In this document: positions 16,393 through 23,305 of the stretch, one piece after another
Position numbering within the stretch: the stretch's first letter is position 1
How the letters are laid out: each line of letters starts with the position of its first letter
Origin: Actinophytocola sp050699915
Lineage (GTDB): Bacteria > Actinomycetota > Actinomycetes > Mycobacteriales > Pseudonocardiaceae
Assembly (NCBI RefSeq): GCF_050699915.1
Contig: NZ_JBOHGA010000068.1
Location: forward strand, 1 to 29,426
Reading direction: 5' to 3'
DNA length: 29,426 nt
Made by a program: the position numbers and the translations under genes
The notes under the pieces: generated by a model
What the model saw: only the letters and a program-made list of their open reading frames with translations
Told to the model about the DNA's origin: nothing
Databases searched by the model: none

Positions 16393-17946
16393 TCACGACA
16401 ACCGGCCCCGCAGCTCGCGCTTGAGCACCTTGCCCGCCGCGGACACCGGGATCGAGTCGACCAGGTACACGTCACGCAGCTGCTTGTACGGCACCACCTG
16501 CTCGTTCACCGCGGACATCAGCCCCGCCGCGGACACCGACGGCGCGCCCGCCACCACGAACGCCACCGGCAGCTCGCCCACCGCGTCGTCCGGCTTGCCG
16601 ACCACGGCCGCCGCCAGCACGCCCGGCTGCGCGGCCAGCAGCTCCTCCAGCTCTCGCGGGTAGACGTTGTACCCCTTGTACAGCAGCATGTCCTTCATAC
16701 GGTCCACGATGGACAGATAGCCGTCCGCGTCGAGCGCGCCGATGTCGCCCGTGTGCAGCCAGCCGTCGACGAGCACCTCGGCCGTCGCCTGTGGACGGTT
16801 GTGGTAGCCGGCCATCACCTGCGGGCCGCGCACGCACACCTCGCCTCGCTCCCCCGGCCCGGCCGCGCCGTCGATGCGCACCTGTGTGTCGAACACCGGC
16901 ACGCCGACCGTGCCCGCCTTGCGCACGCCCGATCGATGCGCGGGCCCCACGGTCGCGCCCATGGTGACCTCGGTCAGCCCGTAGCCCTCGCTCACCGTCG
17001 CGTCCGGGGCCAGCTCCCGCAGCCGCTTGATCATCTCGAGCGGCATCGGCGCCGCGCCCGAGGAGATCCCGCGCACCGTCGTCAAGTCCGTCGTGTGGAT
17101 GTTCGGGCAGGCCAGCAGCGCGGCGAACAGCGCCGGCGCGCCGCCGATCGAGGTGACCCGCAGGCGTTGCGCGTCCGCGAGGTAGCGGGCCGGGTCGAGC
17201 CGGCCGTGCAGCGTCGCCGAGTACCCGGTGAGCAGCAGCGCGTTCAGCCCGGCGATCGTGCCCATCGCGTGGAACCACGGCGTCAGGTTGATCGCGACCG
17301 CGGTGCCGTGCCGCACCGGATACTCCGACTCGGCACCCACCTGCTCGAGCACCAGCCCGCCGCGGGAGTCCAGCGCCGGCACCGAACCCGAGTTCCAGCA
17401 GGCGTACTGCAGCGTGTTGACCACGACGTTGCGGTGTGGCAACCGAACACCCTTGGACACGCCGGTCGTGCCGCCGGTGTACGCGAGGTGGGCGAGGTCG
17501 CGGTGGACGTCGATCTCGACCTCGGGCGCGTTGGTCGGCTGGCCCGCGCAGATGCCCGGCACGTCGGCGGCGGTCACGGTCAGCTTCGCGCCGGCGTCGT
17601 CGATCTGCGCGGCCGCGGCCGGCTCCGGGAGCAGCGGGTTGACCGGCACGAACGTGGCCCCGGCGAGCAGAATCCCGTAGTAGGCAACCGGATACTCGAG
17701 GCAGTTCGGCATTCGCAGCGCGACTCTGTCCTTTGTGGACAGTCCGTAGGCGAGCAGACCGTTGGCGAACTGGGCTGCCCGCGCGCCGAGCTCAGCGTAG
17801 GTCAGGGACTCCTCGCCCATCGCGAAGGCCACCCGGTCGCCGAACCGGCGGGCGGAGCCGGCGAGGATCGCGCCGGCCGGAACCTCTGGGTAGTCAAGGG
17901 TTTCGGGCAGTCCCGGCGGTTGGCTCTCGGTGGTGCGGACCGACAT
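16393..17946 (-). CDS. Long- or medium-chain acyl-CoA ligase (ANL superfamily)
   Basis: 517 aa, ATG 17946 with a strong GAGGAGG 4 nt upstream. It activates a carboxylic acid to an acyl-adenylate and then a CoA thioester. Adenylation motifs are in order: the P-loop YTGGTTGVSKG (about 157-167), LTPWFHAMG, ISSGAAPMPLE, GYGLTEVTMG, the ATP-binding LHTGDIG with the hinge region IVDRMKDMLLYKGYNVYP, and the C-terminal catalytic lysine in PVSAAGKVLKREL. Length is that of fatty acyl-CoA ligases. It follows the QsdR-like TetR gene by 52 bp, with an operator-like palindrome between them, so it is probably repressed by that protein. In Rhodococcus a QsdR repressor controls a lactone-degradation set that includes an acyl-CoA ligase, so lactone or fatty-acid use is a reasonable guess. 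No lactonase is nearby. Confidence 0.9.
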   Translation of the reverse strand: MSVRTTESQPPGLPETLDYPEVPAGAILAGSARRFGDRVAFAMGEESLTYAELGARAAQFANGLLAYGLSTKDRVALRMPNCLEYPVAYYGILLAGATFVPVNPLLPEPAAAAQIDDAGAKLTVTAADVPGICAGQPTNAPEVEIDVHRDLAHLAYTGGTTGVSKGVRLPHRNVVVNTLQYACWNSGSVPALDSRGGLVLEQVGAESEYPVRHGTAVAINLTPWFHAMGTIAGLNALLLTGYSATLHGRLDPARYLADAQRLRVTSIGGAPALFAALLACPNIHTTDLTTVRGISSGAAPMPLEMIKRLRELAPDATVSEGYGLTEVTMGATVGPAHRSGVRKAGTVGVPVFDTQVRIDGAAGPGERGEVCVRGPQVMAGYHNRPQATAEVLVDGWLHTGDIGALDADGYLSIVDRMKDMLLYKGYNVYPRELEELLAAQPGVLAAAVVGKPDDAVGELPVAFVVAGAPSVSAAGLMSAVNEQVVPYKQLRDVYLVDSIPVSAAGKVLKRELRGRLS

Positions 17947-17976
17947 CGGGCCTCCTCACTGAGGGCGATCTCTCGA

Positions 17977-18001
17977 TGAAACACCACGGTGATGTGTTTC
18001 A
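17977..18001. promoter_or_regulatory. Operator-like palindrome for the TetR repressor
   Basis: Perfect 8-bp arms TGAAACAC (17977-17984) and GTGTTTCA (17994-18001) flank a 9-bp spacer, giving a 25-bp site of the size TetR dimers bind. It covers the stop codon of the TetR gene and ends 31 bp upstream of the ligase ATG, where it could block an internal promoter. That it is the operator is inferred from symmetry and position. Confidence 0.55.
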
Positions 18002-18601
18002 CAAGAGCTGCTCGTGCGCCGGCACCCGTCCTTCCACGAGGGCGGCCAACAACGTGGCGGCGGCGGCCAGGTCCGGCGCGCGGGAGGCCAGCACGTCGGA
18101 GTACAGGAACGCCTCGCCGAGCCGGACTATCGCGTACGCCAAGCTGTCCAGCCCGACGGCCGGCACGAACCCGCCCGCGTCGACGTCGCGGCGGAGCAGC
18201 TCGACGTGGGCGGCCATGACCCGCGGCTGCACCCGGCCGTGCGGGTCGGTAAGCACGCGGATCGAGGTGGTCGGCTCCTCGTCGAGCAGCCGGCGGAAAC
18301 CGCCGTTGCCGGCGATGGCCGAGCGGTACCGGCGCATCACCGCGAGGCAGCGCAGCTCGCCGTCCGGGCCACGGACCGCCGCACCGTTGACCCGCTCCCA
18401 GTCGCGGACCGCGGCCGCCATCGTCCGGTCGGCGAGGTACCAGAGCGCGTCGCCCATCAGGTCCTCGCGGTTGCCGACCCGGCGGAACAGCGTGCTGCGC
18501 GAGATCCCGAGCTCGCCGGCGAGCGTCCGGGTGTCCAGGCGGACGCCCCGGCCGATCCAGTGCGCGGCCGTCCGGACGATCTCGTCGGCGGTTGGGGTCA
18601 C
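17999..18601 (-). CDS. TetR-family transcriptional regulator, QsdR-like
   Basis: 200 aa from GTG 18601. Residues 1-50 form the helix-turn-helix region: TADEIVRTAAHWIGRG, then LDTRTLAGELGISRSTLFRRVGNREDLMG. The C-terminal ligand domain carries RLLDEEPTTSIRVLTDP and SLAYAIVRLGEAFLYSD, typical of the QsdR-type subgroup. No Shine-Dalgarno is visible, but a TACGCT box lies 8 nt before the GTG, so a leaderless transcript is plausible. It reads into the acyl-CoA ligase 52 bp downstream and likely represses that gene, perhaps releasing on an acyl or lactone ligand. It is divergent from the cutinase remnant, which occupies its upstream side. Confidence 0.87.
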   Translation of the reverse strand: MTPTADEIVRTAAHWIGRGVRLDTRTLAGELGISRSTLFRRVGNREDLMGDALWYLADRTMAAAVRDWERVNGAAVRGPDGELRCLAVMRRYRSAIAGNGGFRRLLDEEPTTSIRVLTDPHGRVQPRVMAAHVELLRRDVDAGGFVPAVGLDSLAYAIVRLGEAFLYSDVLASRAPDLAAAATLLAALVEGRVPAHEQLL

Positions 18602-18652
18602 GAACGCACAGCGTACGGCCGGGACGGCGGCCGCGGACCGGTCCGGCGCGGG

Positions 18653-18900
18653 GCTGCCGACTCCACGATGCGCGAGCCGGACCCGACCGAGAGCGGCATC
18701 GAGGCGTCGCGCGGCCCGTTCGGGGTCTCGCAGACGACCGGATCGACGCATCGCGCCTGGCCGTGTCCGGCCACTCGATGGGTGGTGGCGGCTCGCTGGA
18801 GGCGACCGAGACCCCGGCCGTCCCCGCAGGCCTCGGTGCCGCTCGCGCCGTGGAACACCGGACGATCTCCGAGTACCGCGACACCTGTCCGCACGCCTGA
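18653..18900 (+). pseudogene. Collapsed cutinase / PET-hydrolase-like lipase pseudogene
   Basis: Four blocks of an actinobacterial cutinase appear in the right order within 250 bp. REPDPTESGIEASRGPFGVSQ (about 18674-18733, other frame) matches the mature N-terminus. DDRIDASRLAVSGHSMGGGG (18733-18800) carries the nucleophile Ser in GHSMG. QASVPLAPWNTG (about 18826-18861) is in another frame, after an extra C in the C-run near 18811-18815. EYRDTCPHA-stop (18871-18900) is the conserved C-terminus with its Cys. From memory of the Thermobifida cutinase, about 95 residues are missing between blocks one and two, and again between three and four. The signal peptide is also gone and no oxyanion or Asp/His triad segment remains. 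It cannot make an active enzyme. Confidence 0.8.
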
Positions 18901-18955
18901 GATTTCTTCCGGACGTGTGTCGAGAACCGGTGGGAGCCTCCGACTTGCTCGCGAC

Positions 18956-18973
18956 GGCGCCCACCGGGGCGCC
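18956..18973. other. Small GC hairpin upstream of the reductase ribosome site
   Basis: GGCGCCC (18956-18962) and GGGCGCC (18967-18973) form a perfect 7-bp stem with a 4-nt loop. It lies 7 nt before the GAGGAG ribosome site of the reductase gene. It could be the end of a weak terminator for the dead cutinase, or a leader structure. Confidence 0.3.
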
Positions 18974-18992
18974 ACGGTTCGAGGAGCAGGAC

Positions 18993-19547
18993 ATGCGAAA
19001 GATCGTCTACTGGGTGCACACGTCGCTCGACGGCCACATCAGCGGGCCGAACGGGGAGTTCGACTGGCCGGCGTTCGGCCCCGAGCTCGAGGCCTACTCG
19101 CACGAGGAGAACGACCGGGTCGACACCTTCCTGTACGGGCGGGGCGTCTGGGAGCTGATGTCGAGCTACTGGCCGACCGCCGACCAGGACACCACCGAGC
19201 GGCACGCGCTCACGTTCGCGCCGATCTGGCGCGCCACGCCGAAGATCGTCTTCTCGCGGACGCTGGAGAAGGCGGACTGGAACACCCGCGTGATCTCCGG
19301 AGACATCGAGGCCGAGGTGCGGGCGCTGAAGTCGGCTCCGGGCAAGGACCTGCAGCTGACGGGCGGCTCGGGCCTGGCCAAGTCGCTCGCCGACCTGGAC
19401 CTGATCGACGAGTACCAGGTCGTCGTGCACCCGGTCGTGCTCGGCGGCGGCCCGCAGCTGTTCCCGCAGTCGGACCGGTTCTCCCTGCGGCTGGTGCAGA
19501 CACGGACCTTCGACGGCTCGGCCGTCCTGCTGCGCTACACGAGGTGA
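18993..19547 (+). CDS. RibD C-terminal / dihydrofolate-reductase-like family protein
   Basis: 184 aa, ATG 18993 with GAGGAG 6 nt upstream. The opening MRKIVYWVHTSLDGHISG is the typical first strand and loop of the RibD_C/DHFR-like fold. FLYGRGVWELMSSYW, KIVFSRTLEKADWNTRVI, LQLTGGSGLAKSLADLDLIDEY (NADPH-binding GGSG) and PVVLGGGPQLF follow in the standard order. Length is normal for the stand-alone YyaP/YwjB-like members. These likely bind NADPH and reduce an unknown substrate, and they are not the main folate enzyme. It stands alone between a pseudogene and the FetB-like permease, 19 bp upstream of the latter, which could share its transcript. Confidence 0.9.
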   Translation: MRKIVYWVHTSLDGHISGPNGEFDWPAFGPELEAYSHEENDRVDTFLYGRGVWELMSSYWPTADQDTTERHALTFAPIWRATPKIVFSRTLEKADWNTRVISGDIEAEVRALKSAPGKDLQLTGGSGLAKSLADLDLIDEYQVVVHPVVLGGGPQLFPQSDRFSLRLVQTRTFDGSAVLLRYTR

Positions 19548-19566
19548 GCCCGGCCGGTGGCACGCT

Positions 19567-20322
19567 GTGCCGATGGACGGCCAGAACATCGTCGCCGGGT
19601 GGCCGCTCGCCGGAGTGCTGGCGCTGCTGACCGCGGCCGGCGCGCTCACCGTGTGGCTCGGGCGCATCGACGCGTGGCGGCCGGTGGCCACGGCGGCGGT
19701 GCGGGCGGTCGTGCAGCTCGGCGCGGTCTCGCTGCTGATCACCGCGGTGCTCGCGTCGGGCTGGCTCACCGGCGGGTTCGTGCTGCTGATGTTCGGCATC
19801 GCGGCGTACACGTCGGCCGGCCGCGTCGCGCGGGGCGGGTGGCGGGCCACGCTGCGCGCGCTGCCCGGGGCCGCGACGTCGATCGCCGCGGGGGTCGGGC
19901 CCGTGCTCGCCCTGCTGTTCGGCACCGGGGTCGTCGCCGCGCGGCCGGTCGTGATCATCCCGATCGCCGGCATCTTCATCGGCGGCGCGATGATGGCCAC
20001 CTCGCTCGCCGGCCGCCGGGCCCGTGACGAGCTGAGCACCCGGCACGGCGAGGTCGAGGCCGCACTCGCGCTCGGCCTGCTCGGCCGCGACGCCGCGCTG
20101 CTGATCACCCGCCCCACCGCGAACCAGGCCCTCGTGCCGGTGCTCGACCAGACCCGCACGGTCGGGCTCGTCACGCTGCCCGGCGCGTTCGTCGGCGTGC
20201 TGCTCGGTGGCGGCGACCCGATCGAGGCCGGCGTCACGCAGCTCGTCGTGCTCATCTCGCTGCTCGCCATCGAGGCCGTCGCCGTCCTGGTGACCGTGGA
20301 GGTCGTCGCGCGCACTCCCTGA
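19567..20322 (+). CDS. FetB-like (UPF0014) membrane permease
   Basis: 251 aa from GTG 19567, or 249 aa from ATG 19573. About six to seven hydrophobic helices are visible. Family marks are AAVRAVVQLGAVSLLI, the VVIIPIAGIFIGGAMMATSLAGRR stretch, the RHGEVEAALALG turn, and the strongly conserved PVLDQTRTVGLVTLPGAFVGVLLGG. In E. coli the FetB permease works with the FetA ATPase in iron export. No FetA-like ATPase lies next to this gene, so it either borrows one from elsewhere or acts differently. It ends just before the chitinase control region. Confidence 0.85.
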   Translation: MPMDGQNIVAGWPLAGVLALLTAAGALTVWLGRIDAWRPVATAAVRAVVQLGAVSLLITAVLASGWLTGGFVLLMFGIAAYTSAGRVARGGWRATLRALPGAATSIAAGVGPVLALLFGTGVVAARPVVIIPIAGIFIGGAMMATSLAGRRARDELSTRHGEVEAALALGLLGRDAALLITRPTANQALVPVLDQTRTVGLVTLPGAFVGVLLGGGDPIEAGVTQLVVLISLLAIEAVAVLVTVEVVARTP

Positions 20323-20323
20323 C

Positions 20324-20359
20324 TGGTCCAGACCTTGTGGTACGAGCTGGTCTAGACCA
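20324..20359 (+). promoter_or_regulatory. Paired 12-bp chitinase control elements (DasR-like sites)
   Basis: TGGTCCAGACCT (20324-20335) and the perfect palindrome TGGTCTAGACCA (20348-20359) are spaced 24 bp start to start, 60-100 bp upstream of the chitinase ATG. Direct repeats of this exact type are known from Streptomyces chitinase promoters. The palindromic form matches the binding element of DasR, the GntR regulator that senses glucosamine phosphates. Chitin/GlcNAc control of the chitinase is therefore expected. The regulator is not in this window. Confidence 0.8.
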
Positions 20360-20419
20360 CACTTCTCGGTACGAGGTGGATGTTCACGGGGTCCCTGCCA
20401 ACCCTGCGCGAGGAGAACG

Positions 20420-21979
20420 ATGTCCACGATACGAAGACGTGTCCTGGTGGTCCTGACCGCGATCGCCACGATGTTCCTCGGCCTGAGCGTGGTGCCGGCG
20501 GCCGCCGCGCCCGGGCTGACCGCGACCTTCACCAAGGTGTCCGACTGGGGCACCGGGTTCGAGGGCAAGGTCACCGTCGCCAACGCCTCCGCCGGCCCGG
20601 TCAACGGTTGGACCATCGAGTTCGACCTGCCGGCCGGCTACTCGATCACCAGCTCGTGGGACGCCCAACGCACCAGCTCGGGCCAGCACCACGCGTTCCG
20701 CAACCCCAGCTGGGCGCCGACCTTGGCCCCCGGCACCTCCACGACCTTCGGCTTCAACGGCAGCCCGGGCAACGTCTCGGGCATCCAGAACTGCCGGTTC
20801 AACGGTGATCCCTGCGACGGCGGCGGGGGCAACCCGGGCGCGCCGTCGACGCCGTCGAACCCGCGGGTGACCGGCTCGAACAACTCGTCGATCTCGTTGG
20901 CGTGGAACGCTTCCGGCGGCACGGTCACCGGCTACCGCGTCTACGAGGGCTCAACCGTGCGCGCCACCGTCACCGGCACCAGCGCGACGATCTCCGGCCT
21001 CGGCACGTGCACGACGCACAGCTACACCGTCGCCGCCTACAACGGCGCCGGCGAGTCGGCCCGCAGCGGAGCCGTCACCGGCACGACGACCGGCTGCACC
21101 CAGCCGGCCGGTGGCCGCGGCGCGCCGTACCTGTACATGGGCTGGGGCAACCCACCCGCGCCCGGCCCGGTGATGTCGGCGACCGGCATTCGCTGGTTCA
21201 CGATGGCGTTCGTGCTCTCCGGCGGCGGCTGCTCGCCGGCGTGGGACTCGACCCGCCCGCTGACCGGCGGCGTCGACCAGCAGACGATCAACGCGATCCG
21301 GGCGGCCGGCGGTGACATCGTGCCGTCGTTCGGTGGCTGGAGCGGCAACAAGCTCGGCCCGAACTGCGCTACGCCGCAGGCTCTGGCCGGCGCCTACCAG
21401 CAGGTGATCAACGCCTACAACCTGAAGGCGATCGACATCGACATCGAGAACTCCGACGAGTTCGAGAACGACACCGTGCGCAACCGGATCCTCGACGCGC
21501 TGAAGATCGTCAAGCAGAACAACCCGGGCATCCAGACGATCGTCACGTTCGGCACGACGACCAGTGGCCCGAACTTCTTCGGCAACCAGCTGATCGAGCG
21601 CGCGGCGGCCATCCAGGCCAACATCGACGTGTTCACGATCATGCCGTTCGACTTCGGCAGCGGGAACATCGGCCAGGACACGATCAACGCGGCCGAGGGT
21701 CTGAAGAACAAGCTGAAGTCGAGCTTCGGCTGGACCGACGCGCAGGCCTACTCGCACATGGGCATCTCCGGCATGAACGGCCTGTCCGACCAGCAGGAGA
21801 TGACGTCGGTGGCCACCTGGACGCAGATCCGTGACTGGGCCAAGGGTCGCGGCCTCGCGCGGCTCGCGTTCTGGTCGGTGAACCGCGACCGCGGCTGCCC
21901 GGGCGGCGGCGTGGTGTCCCACTGCAGCGGAATCGCACAGCCGGACTGGGAGTTCACCCGGATCACGGCCGGTTTCTGA
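20420..21979 (+). CDS. Secreted chitinase: CBM2, fibronectin type III, GH18
   Basis: 519 aa, ATG 20420 with AGGAG 4 nt upstream. Signal peptide about 1-30 (MSTIRRR, hydrophobic core, AAAA-PG). Residues 32-135 are a CBM2 carbohydrate-binding module with the exposed Trp set (NGWTIEF, SSWDAQ, SWAPTL). After a Gly/Pro linker, residues about 145-228 form an Fn3 domain (PSNPRVTGSNNSSISLAW). The GH18 barrel fills 235-519, with SFGGWSG and the catalytic DxDxE at D339-D341-E343 in KAIDIDIEN. It hydrolyses chitin outside the cell through substrate-assisted catalysis. It resembles the CBM2-Fn3-GH18 chitinases of streptomycetes. It is probably monocistronic: paired control sites lie upstream and a 13-bp-stem hairpin downstream. 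Confidence 0.95.
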   Translation: MSTIRRRVLVVLTAIATMFLGLSVVPAAAAPGLTATFTKVSDWGTGFEGKVTVANASAGPVNGWTIEFDLPAGYSITSSWDAQRTSSGQHHAFRNPSWAPTLAPGTSTTFGFNGSPGNVSGIQNCRFNGDPCDGGGGNPGAPSTPSNPRVTGSNNSSISLAWNASGGTVTGYRVYEGSTVRATVTGTSATISGLGTCTTHSYTVAAYNGAGESARSGAVTGTTTGCTQPAGGRGAPYLYMGWGNPPAPGPVMSATGIRWFTMAFVLSGGGCSPAWDSTRPLTGGVDQQTINAIRAAGGDIVPSFGGWSGNKLGPNCATPQALAGAYQQVINAYNLKAIDIDIENSDEFENDTVRNRILDALKIVKQNNPGIQTIVTFGTTTSGPNFFGNQLIERAAAIQANIDVFTIMPFDFGSGNIGQDTINAAEGLKNKLKSSFGWTDAQAYSHMGISGMNGLSDQQEMTSVATWTQIRDWAKGRGLARLAFWSVNRDRGCPGGGVVSHCSGIAQPDWEFTRITAGF

Positions 21980-22009
21980 GCTTCGCTCGAACGATTTCCG
22001 CTCGAACGT

Positions 22010-22045
22010 GAAGGTGGGGCGGTCCGCGCCGGCCGCCCCACCTTC
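22010..22045 (+). terminator. Strong terminator hairpin after the chitinase
   Basis: GAAGGTGGGGCGG (22010-22022) pairs perfectly with CCGCCCCACCTTC (22033-22045) around a 10-nt loop, 31 bp after the chitinase stop. No T-tract follows. Just before it, GCTCGAACG occurs twice (21985-21993 and 22000-22008), 15 bp apart. Confidence 0.85.
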
Positions 22046-22077
22046 GCATACGTCCACTGAGGACCATATGCAGTTCA

Positions 22078-22623
22078 GTGCATCTTTCCACCGGGGTCCG
22101 TCGCGTCGGGGCCGCGTTGCTAGTCGCGCCACTGACCGCCGGACAGGCCGCCGCCGAAACCGCCACCACCGGCGACGTCCACGCCGCCGCCACGACGGTG
22201 TGCTACGACGACTCCGGTGCGCCGAGCTACCAGAACCAGATCGCCCAGGGCGTCGCGAACTGGAACTCGGCCGCCAGCAACGTCCAGCTCGTCGAGAACC
22301 CCTCGTGCGCGACGCTGGACTTCTACGAGGGCAACGACCCGCGCGGCTCGTACGCCTACACCGACGGTCACGGAAGTGGCTACATCTTCCTGGACTACAC
22401 GCAGATGGGGCAGTACGCCCCGGTCCGGATCACCGCGCACGAGACCGGGCACGTGCTCGGCCTGCCCGACCACTACCAGGGCCCGTGCTCGGAGCTCATG
22501 TCCGGCGGCGGCCCCGGCCCGTCGTGCACCAACGCGCACCCGAACGCCGACGAGGTCGGCCGGGTCAACTCCATGTGGGCCAACGGCTTCCAGGCGCGCG
22601 GCGAGATGAAGAAGATCTACTGA
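22078..22623 (+). CDS. Snapalysin-like secreted zinc metalloprotease (M7 family)
   Basis: 181 aa if begun at GTG 22078. A signal peptide (VRRVGAALLVAPLTAGQAAA) is followed by a short propeptide and the mature domain from about TTVCYDDSG. The zinc site is H121-E122-xx-H125-xxGLP-D131, where Asp is the third ligand, as in snapalysin, the very small Streptomyces neutral protease. Two conserved Cys pairs are visible (C42/C77, C137/C150). The mature domain has the normal size. The start is troubling: AGGA (22060-22063) sits 4 nt before ATG 22068, which is out of frame with the protein, while GTG 22078 is 14 nt away. A one-base indel in the signal peptide region, real or from sequencing, is possible. 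Confidence 0.85.
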   Translation: MHLSTGVRRVGAALLVAPLTAGQAAAETATTGDVHAAATTVCYDDSGAPSYQNQIAQGVANWNSAASNVQLVENPSCATLDFYEGNDPRGSYAYTDGHGSGYIFLDYTQMGQYAPVRITAHETGHVLGLPDHYQGPCSELMSGGGPGPSCTNAHPNADEVGRVNSMWANGFQARGEMKKIY

Positions 22624-22636
22624 GCTGAACACGGAC

Positions 22637-22666
22637 GAGCGGCGGTCGCCACGGCGGCCGCCGCTC
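22637..22666 (+). terminator. Terminator hairpin after the metalloprotease
   Basis: GAGCGGCGG (22637-22645) pairs perfectly with CCGCCGCTC (22658-22666), leaving a 12-nt loop, 13 bp after the stop. It separates the metalloprotease from the promoter of the ArsR operon. Confidence 0.75.
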
Positions 22667-22691
22667 TCCCATGTCCGCACCGCCCGACCTA

Positions 22692-22718
22692 TTGACAAAA
22701 TTCCACTTTACGTACAAA
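22692..22718 (+). promoter_or_regulatory. Promoter of the ArsR operon
   Basis: A consensus -35 TTGACA (22692-22697) is followed 15 bp later by TACAAA (22713-22718) in an unusually AT-rich stretch. The GTG start at 22730 is only 11 nt downstream of the -10, so the transcript is probably leaderless. The TACGTA palindrome between the boxes could be the regulator's own site. Confidence 0.6.
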
Positions 22719-22729
22719 ACTGTCCTCTC

Positions 22730-23305
22730 GTGAGGGACGTACTGTATCTGGACGACATCGAGCAGGCCGAGGCGCTGCTCAAGCCGGCCCGTGTCGAGGT
22801 GCTGCGCAGGCTCGCCGAGCCGCGGTCGTGCACCGAGGTCGCCGCCGAGCTGGACCAGACGCCGCAGCGGGTCTACTACCACGTGAAACGCCTGGTCGAG
22901 GCCGGCCTGGTGCGTCAGGTCGCCGAGCGGCGGGTGCGCGGCATCCACGAGGGTCTCTACCAGGCCACCGCGCACGCGTACTGGCTCTCGCCCCGGCTGG
23001 TCGGTCGCATCGGCACCCGGCGCACGCGTGACCAGCTCAGCCTCGGCTACCTGCTCGATCTCATGGAGGAGGTGCAGGGCGAGGTGGCCGCACTCGACCA
23101 GACGGCGGGCGCGGGGCTCGCCGACGACCTGCCGTCCATCGGGGTGTCCGGCGAGATCCGGGTCGCCCCGCACCGCCGCCAGGAGTTCCTCGACGACCTG
23201 CGCGACACCCTCCAGGACCTGTTCACCCGCTACGGCGGCGCCGAGGGCGACGCCTTCCGACTCGCGCTCGCCTGCTACCCGACTTACCCGAAGGAGACGC
23301 CATGA
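22730..23305 (+). CDS. ArsR-type winged-helix transcriptional regulator
   Basis: 191 aa from GTG 22730, probably leaderless because a good -35/-10 pair lies immediately upstream. The N-terminal 80 residues form a winged helix: EALLKPARVEVLRRLAEP, CTEVAAELDQTPQRVYYHVKRLVEAGLV (recognition helix), and a wing with ERRVRGIHEGLYQAT. The rest is a C-terminal helical and beta region with SGEIRVAPHRRQEFLDDLRD. It resembles the ArsR/HTH_20 regulators usually paired with SRPBCC proteins; no metal-binding Cys motif is seen. Its stop overlaps the next start (ATGA), so it is coupled to the SRPBCC gene and likely controls its own operon. Confidence 0.87.
   Translation: MRDVLYLDDIEQAEALLKPARVEVLRRLAEPRSCTEVAAELDQTPQRVYYHVKRLVEAGLVRQVAERRVRGIHEGLYQATAHAYWLSPRLVGRIGTRRTRDQLSLGYLLDLMEEVQGEVAALDQTAGAGLADDLPSIGVSGEIRVAPHRRQEFLDDLRDTLQDLFTRYGGAEGDAFRLALACYPTYPKETP

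Noticed and set aside
17802..20315. An 837-codon minus-strand frame across several genes
   Set aside because: It runs through the ligase, repressor, pseudogene, reductase and permease in unrelated frames, with low-complexity text.
21985..22008. Tandem GCTCGAACG repeat as a regulatory site
   Set aside because: Only two copies and placed after the chitinase stop, before its terminator; likely chance.
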